From: Lineus longissimus
Lineage: Eukaryota > Nemertea > Pilidiophora > Heteronemertea > Lineidae
Assembly: GCF_910592395.1 (NCBI RefSeq)
Contig: NC_088326.1
Coordinates: 1,617,001 to 1,681,000 of the forward strand
Length of the DNA stretch: 64,000 nt
Direction of reading: 5' to 3'
This document shows, piece after piece, positions 23,901 to 34,700 of the stretch. A program made the translations under genes and the position numbers. A model generated the notes under the pieces. The model was given only the letters and a program-made list of their open reading frames with translations, made no database searches and was not told the DNA's origin. Every line of letters begins with the position of its first letter. Position 1 is the stretch's first letter.

Positions 23901-25093
23901 AACCAGAGAAGTGTAACGAATGCACTGAATCATTCGGATATCCTGCGGAGTTGAAAGAGCACAAGAGCGCTGTCCATTTGAAGATTACTGAGAAAAAGGA
24001 ACAGTGTTTGATATGCCAGGAGAGGTTCGTTCATTTGGACGCGTTGATGGTGCACAAACGTTCCCATGACGACCCTCGGAAGCCGTATCGTTGCGACGAA
24101 GACGACTGCTATAAAAATTTCGCGTCAGAGAAACTTTTAGAAACGCATAAACGCACTCACACTGGTGAAAAGCCATTTAAATGTCCGCATTGCGAAAAAG
24201 CATTTATCGATGCATATCGGTTGAAATCGCACGAAGTTGTCCATCAAATCGAGCGACCAATCAGCTGTGAGCATTGTGAGAAACGATTCCGTACAAAATA
24301 TGAGTTGAAAAGTCACGCAGTCATTCATTCTGGTACGAAAGCATTCACTTGCTCGTTCTGTGGGAAATCCTTCTTCAGGATTGGGAATTTGCGACTTCAT
24401 GAACAAACGCACACGGGCGAGAAAAAGTTCGATTGCAAGTACTGCGGGCGATGTTTCCGTAAGAGTGGGGTACGACGCACGCATGAACTTATTCATACTG
24501 GCGAGAAACCATTTCTTTGTAAATTCTGTGGCAAGGCTTTCCGTCATAAAGGAAACTGGAAGGATCACGAGACAATTCATACCGGCGAAAAAGGATATCA
24601 TTGCGATATCTGCGGTGATAATTTCCGCTACTGGAGCAACTTCTACACTCATAAGAGTACCCACGAGGGTGGGAAAGTCAAGGTCGGTAGGAATCTCAAG
24701 GTTGGTGGGAATTTCAAAGCCGGTGGGAATAGGCGAAAGAAGCCAAGTCATTCGGCGGGTCCTAACACAGAGTTTGTAGGAGAGCCTGAGGGAGGTGGCA
24801 ACGTGTCTTCAAATTCAATGGACGAACATCCTGGGCAGATTCCGCAAGGTGGGGATGTTAACCCCTGGGGTACCAATCGTGATGCAGAATTTGGTCATGG
24901 TGCGCATGGTGGACATGGTATGCCTAATAATGTTGGGGAGGATATTTGGACTCCGGCAATGGCACCGGGGCAGTACCCACCAGACTACTGCCCCCCAGAG
25001 AGTGTTCTGTCAACGATCGCTCCATGGTCAATTGCAATCTTGGATCATAGTGGTCGTCCGAGACAGCAAGTGCAATTCCCGCCTAGGTTTTGA
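20953..25093 (+). CDS. WW domain - multi C2H2 zinc-finger protein
   Basis: Three coding exons in phase: 20953-21617, 21910-22093, 22370-25093 (TGA), about 1190 residues. Residues 1-200 are acidic, polar and disordered, ending in poly-Pro. A WW domain spans the first intron: LPPHWKIAVDEDG, then VYYYHGITG, then LTQWTPPKLP; the first W, the YYY block and the second W-x-P-P are present. It resembles the SETD2 WW domain. The last exon encodes about 21 C2H2 fingers, from YECDICYKTF to YHCDICGDNF, several degenerate (finger 2 ends in Cys; finger 12 lacks a proper second His pair) and the last six joined by TGEK-type linkers. Between fingers 4 and 5 is a short Gly/Thr/Ser repeat. It is probably a nuclear DNA-binding protein with a proline-ligand module. 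The start ATG follows an acceptor, so an upstream 5' UTR or coding exon may exist. No orthologue recognised. Confidence 0.9.
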
Positions 25094-26755
25094 GAAACTG
25101 ACCACTGATTTAGTGTCCAGGATGGCAGTAAAACGTAGTCTGAAGTTGAAAGAATGAAAGCGAACAGTAAAAAAGTGCCAAGCTGCATGAAAAAGTTGTT
25201 GTTGAATTTTACCTTTGAATTAATTATTTGGTGTCTTACTTAAAAAATAACTGTTTATGGTCTATTCATGTCAGAAGTTAATGAAAAGCACTGATAGTTG
25301 TGTTGTTTCTGTGTTGATTCTTCTTCATTAGAAGTTCAAAACAATTGATATGTTGTAATCAGTGTGAAACAAATCATACTAATTAACTAGTTTATGGATG
25401 TGGTCTTAGTCATCAGCTTTGTCAGTACTCGTATAAAGTACATGTATGTCCCATGAAGTATGTTTTACTTCTATGTGCAATATGTGAGTACTTGGACTTA
25501 AAGTACATGTGCATTTACATACTGGAAAATGCTTTTATGAGACTCTTCTAAAGAGATTTCATGATAAGATGTCTTATAGTTTTAAATTAATGTTTTGTTG
25601 TATAATGTATGATGTTGTTCAATTAAATCATTCCTCTCCAAATATTTGAGTTATTCTTATTTGAGTTATTCCTGGCCTTCACCAATGCTTTGGTAAAAAC
25701 ATCAAAGTCTAATTGAGAGGGAATATCGTTTTCGTGATATTTTGAAGAATTACTGCCAAACCAGCATTGATATAAAAATTTCGCTCATAGTCAGTAGGTC
25801 GAGTGTGATTTGCGGTGAGGATCACCATCGACGGCGCCTGGAGAATGAATTTTACTCATTCTCCCAGCGTCGTCAACGGTGTACCATTGCCTCACTCGAC
25901 CTACTGACTGTGAGAATTTCAGCGGGTGCATGTAAATTGGACATTTGGCCCGGCGCCCGGGAGATTGAATTTTACTGACACTGTTTTGACGTTTGACAGG
26001 AAATCCGGAGTTGATACGTTGTGTTGCAAACCAACTTTTGGCTTTTACTCACAATATTTTAGTTCGAAAAATCCATAGTATCTAAATCTGACTAATGATT
26101 GATGACTTTAATTGTTTTTCGTTCGGAAAAATATGTCAGATGTTAGATGCAGAGAATTATCATTTCCCAATTCCCTTACAGCATCATTATTGGCACGAAC
26201 ACATTTAGCGGTCACCAATATCAAGTATATTTTTCTGTAGGACATTTTCCTGCCATTTTCCCAAATATCTCGCTATATCCTTGATTTTTATCGAAACAAA
26301 AGATGTCATCTGGAAGAATTCAAACCGGTGAACATTCATACTGATAAGTTAGACCTACTGGTTTCTGAGAAATACACTCTTTTAGTCTTTGCTCATAATA
26401 ATTTTTTTTAAAGATAATTCAAAGTGGGACAAGGAAGTGACTGAAACTCACACTGAAAGTAACTAAACATTAATAGAATGAAATCATGATGATGGATGAT
26501 ATGGTTATGGTAATGGTAAATGTTGACTGATGAACTGGTCATGATATTCACATTGGTCAATGATAGACCGTAAACAGGCAGGCAAGACATCTCATTCTCA
26601 TATCTGGCAATCATGACACAGTCACATGACTGACATCGTCAACGAATCCATGACCAGCGAATGTCCGCAGTTGAGTTGGATGTGTTGTCAGTGATTGATT
26701 CTTGCAGTCACTGTCACTTACGTTGGTACTGACAGTAGCACTATCTCTGTTTCAG
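25094..26755. other. 3' UTR / intergenic between zinc-finger gene and PTER
   Basis: AT-rich sequence following the TGA at 25093. Apart from the foldback at 25784-25914 no coding feature is supported. The missing first exon of PTER (about six residues plus 5' UTR) is probably in this interval but could not be pinned down. Confidence 0.5.
25784..25914. repeat. Foldback element next to a dispersed repeat
   Basis: CTCATAGTCAGTAGGTCGAG pairs with CTCGACCTACTGACTGTGAG, and GGAGAATGA pairs with TCATTCTCC at the loop. The adjacent GAATTTCAGCGGGTGCATGT (25915 on) recurs inverted at 60158-60185, and GGAGAATG-A recurs near 60470, so the foldback is part of a larger dispersed family. Confidence 0.75.
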
Positions 26756-29700
26756 TCTTGGGAACAATCTCTCCCAAAGATGCGGGAATCACCTTGACCC
26801 ATGAACACGTCTGCATGCAGTTTTATTGTGCCCTCACACCTGCTCCTCCTCACATGAAGGACAAAGCCAGTGGTGATCTTTCGTTCAAGATGGGCAACCT
26901 TGGCTTGATTCGTCAGTACCCGTAAGTCTCTTGCCTTATAATTTCTCGGTCTGTATTGTCTTGTCCTGTCTTCTTATAATGTCTGTATGTGTTGTCTCTG
27001 TTGCTGTGGAGCCTTTATTATGTGACAGCTTCATCATCAGGCATGCACTAACTGTTGTCACACCAGCTATGGCGAGTTTTCCTGAAAGTGCTACAGTCAG
27101 CTTCAGACTTAAAAGCATTGGGGATTGCAGGCTTTTAGGGATGCCAGAATTGTCTGACAGTGGTCATCGAAGTTTGGGATAAGATGGGGAAAATGTTTAA
27201 ACAAGGAAGCGAGAGCCAATCACAAATCATCCTGGTAGTATAATGTATACTCCACCTCTTGATATTTCAAATGAGTGAAAAAATCTGAATCTCAGGATGG
27301 TCACAAATAGGTCTTTGCCTTTGTTTACTTTTCGTTTCGGCTTTGAATGAATCCATGTCACTTTTCCAGATACGCCAACCTGGAAAATCTCAAGTTATTT
27401 GAAGAGAAAGAAGCTGTTCTCAGCGAGATGAAGTATTTCAAGGTACAGTGGAACCTCCCTTTTAGCGGACACCTCCCTATTAAGGACACTGCATTTACTC
27501 CCAACCTTGAAATTTAGATTCACTCGATTTGAAAGCGTTCTAATCCCTATGGATTTCAAGTCTCAGCAAAAGTGGTGGTACCTAATAATTCACTGGTTGT
27601 CTGTTTATATCATAATATCTGTCTTAATTCTAGGAAAATGGTGGCGCCACCATTGTTGAGAATACTACAATCGGTATCGACCGTGACATGAAGTTTATGC
27701 AGGAGCTCTCAAGGAAAACGGGAGTTAATATTGTCTCCGGGACAGGTTAGTTTTTGAATTTGCTCTTGTTTGCTGTGGCAAGTTTTCAGATTTTGGAATC
27801 TTGCTTTCACCTTTGCTTATTTTTGGGTCGAAAGAACAGTCTAATGTGACATGGATGTACCCCTTTTTAGGCCAAGGGATCTAGGAGACTAACGTTTGAT
27901 CCCATCTGACTCATGTGACTGGCCTTCTTCACTTAGTTGAATCAGAGTGGTACTAATGCAAATTGGAGGCTCAAAGTAAATGCGCTACAAATAAATTGTG
28001 TGTCAATGTTTTACGCCATAAGGTGCATTTTACAAAAGGCCTACTTTTACCAGTAGCAGGCCTTTGTATTAACAGATGAACCTCAACTCATAAACATGTC
28101 ATTCTCTTGTACTTGCAGGCTATTACGTTGGAGCTTCACAGCAGGCTAGTGTTGCATCGATGACGATAGAACAGATGAGCGAAGTGATGATGTCTGATCT
28201 GACTCAGGGAGCTGATGGGACAGATATCAAATGTGGTGTCATTGGAGAAATCGGATGCACCTGGCCTCTTGAAGGTAGAGAACGGTGTTCTCCACAAGGA
28301 CATTTCTCAGGACATCCCACCCAACTTTGGCAGCTTACCACCCTACCTTGGAAGCAGCCACCCTACCTTGCTCTAGGATTTTAAAAAAGGGGGTTTCTAT
28401 TGGGCCAGCCAACCTTAACTTGCTGGCCACCCTACCTTTTCTTGCACACTTCCAAAACTTCTTGAATCAAGGTACCACCCTGTGGAGAACTCTGGATGAA
28501 TATCAAATAACAAATCTTAGAGGAGTGTGATGCACACTACATACAACCCCTCAATTTCACCAGTCACAAAAGATCGGACAGGTCTATTGTTAAAAATGTT
28601 TCCGCAATTTGTACAATTGGGTACCATGGTACAGGTCCAGTGGCTCCTCAGCTGATCTCTCCCAGTTACAGATTTTCGTTTCTTTCTAGCCTCGGAGATC
28701 AAATGTCTACAAGGTGCTGCTGCCATCCAGGAAGCGATTGGATGCCCAGTTATCATACATCCTGGCAGAAACCCCAAAGCACCGTTTGAAATTTTGAGAA
28801 TTGTCCAAGAAGCTGGCGGAGATGTGTCCAAGACAGTCATGTCACATCTAGACCGTAAGTGTTGTAATGTCAGTCAAGAGGTTCCCTAGCTCAAGGGTTA
28901 TCCTGCTGGTCTACCACACAGTAGAGCGTGAAATCAAATCTGGGTAGGATTTGCCAGTTTGGGTCTGTGTCTGCAACAGCACTGCCCGTGAGGACGTTCT
29001 GGATAAAGAAGACCATGGGTGATATGAATAAAGACGAGCAAATGCTTTTATCTAAAACTCCATGTACATTTACACTAGGCCTTTCTGTACAAAATTGAAG
29101 TAAAAGCATTTGCTAGTCTTTATTCATATCACCCCATGTTATACTTATCAGTGAACACAACAGCGATGTTGTTTTTTATATATATTCAGTATGAATTCAC
29201 ACAATTGATTCAAATTCAGGGTCAATTTCAAATATATCGAACAGAGTAGGCCTTTTTATTAATGAACAACTCATTTTTCTGATTTTAGGTTCCATCCATG
29301 ACTACGGGGAGTTGGAAGAATTTGCAAAGATGGGAAGTTACTGCGAGTATGACCTGTTTGGATTGGAAGCGTCGCATTACCAGAAAAACTTGGCCATTGA
29401 CATGCCAAGTGATGCAGAGAGAATCAATCGTATCAAGCATCTCATCAAACAGGGGTATGAAGACAAGATTGTGATAGCTCATGATATTCATACCAAACAT
29501 AGGCTGGTAAGTTGGTGTGCCCTTAATAGTTATCAAGCAAGTGCCTCCTCCCCTCCCCCTGCCATCTCCCCCTCCATCCCAATACTGAGTGATAGCTCAT
29601 TCAGACCAAACATAGGCTTGTATGTCAGTGTGCTCTTATAGATTAAGTGGCAACACTCTGGTCGCCTATCTGAAGCTGATACGTGGGAACATCACAGAGT

Positions 29701-29983
29701 TTGGCCGTCCATTATCTTTCATACATGAAACTATTTGTTGAATTAGATAAGCCACCTCCCCTCCGTCTCTAGCAGAGTGATATTTTAAGCTCACTGAAAG
29801 CAGAAACTAAAAATTCATGGCTTTTGTTCCTACATTTTCCAGATGAAATTCGGCGGCCATGGGTATTCGCACATCCTGGAGAGCATAGTTCCAAAGATGC
29901 TCGCTAGGGGGTACACACAGCAACAGGTGGACAAGATACTCATACATAACCCTCGCGAGTGGTTAACGTACAACTGCTCCTAG
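26756..29983 (+). CDS. PTER: Phosphotriesterase-related protein (first exon missing)
   Basis: Amidohydrolase-superfamily metalloenzyme; human PTER has been reported to hydrolyse N-acetyltaurine. Seven exons in phase: 26756-26921, 27370-27442, 27634-27745, 28119-28274, 28690-28854, 29289-29506, 29843-29983 (TAG), about 343 residues against 349 in human. Binuclear metal ligands are all visible: LTHEHVC (HxH), GVIGEIGC (Glu), VIIHPGR (His), VMSHLDR (His) and IAHDIHTK (Asp). The ending [12 protein letters not shown] matches the family. The first exon found begins in phase 2 of a Val codon ([11 protein letters not shown]), so a short upstream exon supplying Met and a few residues is missing. Introns contain a MITE fragment abutting a donor (27446) and a 118-bp MITE (29017). 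Confidence 0.95.
27446..27530 (+). mobile_element. MITE 5' end abutting a PTER splice donor
   Basis: CAGTGGAACCTCCCTTTTAG and CGGACACCTCCCTATTAAGG match the 160-bp element at 6216. The TA at 27444-27445 is the expected target and also supplies bases +2 and +3 of the donor: exon ...TTTCAAG | GTACAGTGG. No 3' terminus is seen, so the copy is truncated; its right limit is approximate. Confidence 0.75.
29017..29134. mobile_element. 118-bp palindromic MITE, copy 1 (PTER intron)
   Basis: Termini GGGTGATATGAATAAAGAC / GTCTTTATTCATATCACCC with arms extending through CAAATGCTTTTA. Flanked by the 3-bp duplication CAT (29014-29016, 29135-29137). Nearly identical to 36689-36806. The 3-bp target duplication and GGG start are compatible with PIF/Harbinger-type MITEs, a tentative assignment. 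Confidence 0.85.
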
Positions 29984-31784
29984 GGAAATCGTGACATGGG
30001 CAAAGTGCATCCAGTTAGCCGTTCTCAAAAGTAGCGCTGCAAGCATTTGAGCGACTCATCCAGCAGGGAATTTTTTAAAAGAGGTCTTCACCAAGCTCTT
30101 AAATACTAATTCTGACCAAATTTTTTATATTCTCCAATACCAATGAAGAGAAACTAAAAGAATTTACAATTAACCAATAATGTTCTATTGTCTTCGTTTT
30201 ACATCTTTTTTATGAAACAGGTGCTGATATGCCTCGAGATTGTTCAAAAGGTGAATTTATGGGACTGCAAGGGCTTGCCCTTGCAGTAGGTGATGGTGCT
30301 TATATTTTTAGACTGTAGGATTGGGGTGTTCTTCATAATTAATTGTATTTTCATCGTTTCTTCATCTTCTTCTCTCTTCATTTAAAAATTAGAAATTGAA
30401 CTTGAATTTGAAAAGAGTTTGGAAACCTCGGGGTAACCGCAGTAGTTTGGGTATTTGTGATAGCACTGTTGTTGATTATAATTAGTCTAGAATCGAAATA
30501 GTTTTAAAGATTTATACATTTATACATTTATTGTATTACATGTATTTTGTGAAATACAATAGTTTTGTATTCTTGGATTCCGAACATTTATTAGAGCAGA
30601 GGACTTTATTCAAATGATTGATTCAAATGCAGCAGTTCTCATAATATTCGATTACTCAGGTTATATTGTTGTGTTGATTATATCCATGTGACGCATAATT
30701 AACTACAAATTTATTATAAAATTATTGTAGAATAAAATTTATAACTTTAAAATTAGCCTTCTCTCATTCACTCTTGGTTATGTCCACAGATTTGACTGGA
30801 CCACTTCTTACCAAACGAGCTCTGCCCGACGCACACCGAGCGATTCATCACCATTTTTCAACAATTTGAATCATGGCAGTTCATTTCAACTAACGGCAAC
30901 TCAACAAAAAGACCTTCTGTATTCCGGAGATCAGTGGCAAAGTCCCAGAGCCATAGTGGTTCGAGTGACAGACTCATAATTAGGAGGTTGTGACTACAAC
31001 TTTTGGAAGGACTAAAGCTGTATCACCTCTGTGTCCTTGAGCAAGACACCAAACCAGACACTAGTTCGTCCTTCAGAAACGCAACACGATTAACACTTTG
31101 TGTCCTATGCCGGGACAAGTGAAAGGGCCCCATTAGCTCAAAATGGACTCCCTGGCAAGACCGAGTCAGTACGCCCATCAACCCAATAGGTGACCAACTG
31201 TAGCGTCACATCCATCACATCCCATAACCAGTTTTAGATCACAAACTGTCATCTCCACGTGGACAATCAATCCAGGTCAAATAATGGCACGTGTCCACTG
31301 GGGAGGAACACTAACCAATGGGATGTTGACATGACCACCAAACATGACTTTGGTCTCGCATTCAACTACACTTTTGATGGTCAACACTTTTGGTATGCTC
31401 CCCCCTACTACACATGAGAGTGCTTAGTGACTTGGGCCACTTGAATTCCTACTAGCTGCCATTATTGAAGAGGGACCTCTACAATAGTCAATAAAACCAA
31501 CACACAATGATTATATATAACCATTATTATAATTGCATTCCAGTAAAATCAACATATACATATTATACTTTACTATATTATACTTAACTATTTTCGAGTC
31601 CTTATACATATGTGTATCACGCAATGTCTCATTGAATGTGTTTGGCACAAACTATTGAGTGGAGGTAGCGAATTTTACAGCTCAACCCTGCATCAAACCT
31701 GTTTATTCCGTTTAATGTGGCAACCTCTATAAACCTGATCAACTATTCTTTTGAGTATTTTGTAATTGTCCGGAGTATTCAGTT
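29984..31784. other. Convergent intergenic region PTER / ADHFE1
   Basis: Contains the PTER 3' UTR (candidate AATAAA at 30731) and the ADHFE1 3' UTR (minus-strand AATAAA, seen as TTTATT at 31702-31707, about 80 nt after the stop). No gene or recognisable element otherwise. Confidence 0.55.
31702..31707 (-). terminator. ADHFE1 polyadenylation signal AATAAA
   Basis: Minus-strand AATAAA (GGAATAAACAGG) about 80 nt downstream of the ADHFE1 stop codon. Position and perfect hexamer support it; cleavage site not determined. Confidence 0.5.
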
Positions 31785-34700
31785 CTAGTAGATCTTCATC
31801 GAGGTCTCGTACAGCATGGCCAAGTCCTCCTCTGACTGTGGCCGCGGTGATAGAGCTGTGATCCTCGTCTGAAAGGACAGAAAACAGTTATGAAACATAG
31901 CAATATTCCATCTCATGACCTTGCTCACATGAGCATTTAGTTTGAGTATTCTTATCCCGACCTCCACCATAAATGTTCTCTGTGGTGCCTCGTGCCTAAA
32001 CAGAGCACAAGACAAGCATGATCCTGATAAAAACACAGGGGCAGATCAAGGTGCTGAAAAAAAGAGGGGGGTCGTGCACAGCATATCTCATCAAAAAGTG
32101 TTCCAAAATTTCATGGTAAATTTCAACGATTTTCAAGAACATGGGCCCCCCTTGGATCCGCGCCTCAAATAAATCTCAGTTTATATGACATACCTGTGGA
32201 AGTGTGCCCTTGACTAGCTGCGGGATATCGGCGGTGGTGAACCCGACCACATTCAAACCATCTTCGACCTTCATCTCCTGCATAATCTCTCTCATTCGTT
32301 CAGACAGCACAAGACCGGCGTCAGCTAACTTCACATTAGTCACATCAACACCTGCAAGATGAGATATGTTTTTCAATAGAATAGCTGCGTAACTGCATCC
32401 AACACCTGCAAGATGAGCCATGTCTTTCAATAGAATAGCTGCGTAACTGCATCCAACACCTGCAAGATGAGACATGTCTTTCAATAGAATAGCTGCGTAA
32501 CTGCATCCAACACCTGCAAGATGAGACATGTCTTTCAATAGAATAGCTGCGTAACTGCATCCAACACCTGCAAGATGAGACATGTTTTTCAATAGAATAG
32601 CTGCGTAACTGCATCAAACACCTGCAAGATGAGACATGTCTTTCAATAGAATAGCTGCGTAACTGCATCCAACACCTGCAAGATGAGACATGTCTTTCAA
32701 TAGAATAGCTGCGTAACTGCATCCAACACCTGCAAGATGAGACATGTCTTTCAATAGAATAGCTGCGTAACTGCATCCAACACCTGCAAGATGAGACATG
32801 TCTTTCAATAGAATAGCTGCGTAACTGCATCCAACACCTGCAAGATGAGACATGTCTTTCAATAGAATAGCTGCGTAACTGCATCCAACACCTGCAAGAT
32901 GAGACATGTCTTTCAATAGAATAGCTGCGTAACTGCATCCAACACCTGCAAGATGAGACATGTCTTTCAATAGAATAGCTGCATAACTGCATCCAACACC
33001 TGCAAGATGAGACATGTCTTTCAATAGAATAGCTGCGTAACTGCATCCAACACCTGCAAGATGAGACATGTCTTTCAATAGAATAGCTGCGTAACTGCGT
33101 CCTTACGTGACTTCCAACACAGACTGCCATTCCACCTACTCCAGGTGCTAAGCAGAACCGGGAGCCATAAAGTTAATGACTTCTGAGAAATCTTGACGTT
33201 AAACTCACCTAAGATTTTGGCAGCTTCAAGATGCCTTTCTGGACAAGAAGGACCGGTGAACTTGAAGACAGACGGAGCGGTCAGGACGACAGACAGACCA
33301 TGAGGCTGGATAAGAGAGAACAAAATAAAGAGACCCAACTTCAAAGAACATGGATATCAAATCATTTTAACCACACGTTTTTTTTGGTTTTACTGATGGA
33401 AGCTAATTGTTCGGTGACACATATCAGCGGAGAATGCTTACAATAATTGGATGATCCTTGGTATAATCATCAGGTTGATAGGTCCGCACACCTCCAGCGA
33501 TGGCATACGACAAACCATGGCTGAAAATGGAGGGAAGTATGTTGAAATTAAAGTAAACAAGCACCACAATGTAATATAATCTGTCCGACGTTTTGGTATA
33601 TTGAACCTTCTACTGGGAATGAACAGCAGGTACCTGTGAATTGCTTTAAGTACGATCATAACAATAGCGCTCAGTTCGCAGTCGCGCTGCGTGGCTTTGT
33701 TTACAAAACATTACTACTGATTGGCTGGAGAAAAGGTTGTGACCAGAAAATGGAGGGAAGGTCAAGGTCATCATGGTGTAAGAGCATGTTGTGTGGTGAC
33801 TGAGAAGTAAATGTGATGTTGTTGCAGTTTGTATATACAATTGAAACTTTACAATGTTTGGTTGGAATACTTTACAGGAAGGGGGACCATTCACCAACAT
33901 TAGATATAGACACTAACCACAGATGACACCCGGCGTTCCCAAACCCTATACCAGCAAATGCAGAAGCAAGATGCATAGCGGACCTAGCCTCCATATCCGA
34001 CTGGTCATATACAGCCCTGAAATTAAACAAAGAGTAGGGCGCTAACAACATAGAGGGCGCTTCTGATATTTCTCTTACCATAAATGTACTCCTGCATTTC
34101 CGAAACCGATTCCGGCAAATGCGCTTGCTAGATGCATCTGTGATCGGGCCTCCATGTCGGATTGATCAAACACGGACCTGAAATCAATGTGGTTAATACA
34201 CAAACAATAATTAACTTTAAAAACAAGACATTGATCATTTCTGTGGATATAAAGACAATTGAAAACACTAGTTTGATTGATTATTACCAACTGCAATGAT
34301 GAATCTCCCCATGTGAAACTACAAGTCAAGGTTGGTGTCACAAATTTGATATGTGATATTTGTGATAATTCTTGAGAAGTGTTCTATTTCTTGGTCATCC
34401 ATCCACACGCTAACCACTCTTAATGTTGCAAGGGGCTGAGTATGTCAGATCGTACCTTTTGAAATACTTTGCAACGACTCTGAGTGCGTGATTGGACCAG
34501 ACATCGCTGATGGGGTTACTTCCTTGGTATGCTGGTCGGAATTTGGGGTTCGTTGGCCGTGGGCTTCTGTCCAGGTATGGAAGAGCGGTGTAGGACTCGA
34601 GGGCATGGCTGCAATGTTGGGGAGATTGATATTTAAGTAATTCAGAGATTAATAACATGTACTGCAAATCCTCATTGACAATATCAAGATTTTTTACACT

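Noticed and set aside
32350-33100. CRISPR array
   Set aside because: The regular repeats have no unique spacers; the whole 54-bp unit repeats, and the locus is a eukaryotic intron.
32345-33130. A 261-residue minus-strand repeat protein ([18 protein letters not shown] repeats)
   Set aside because: It is the wrong frame of the 54-bp minisatellite relative to the ADHFE1 exon and has no start or splice context of its own.
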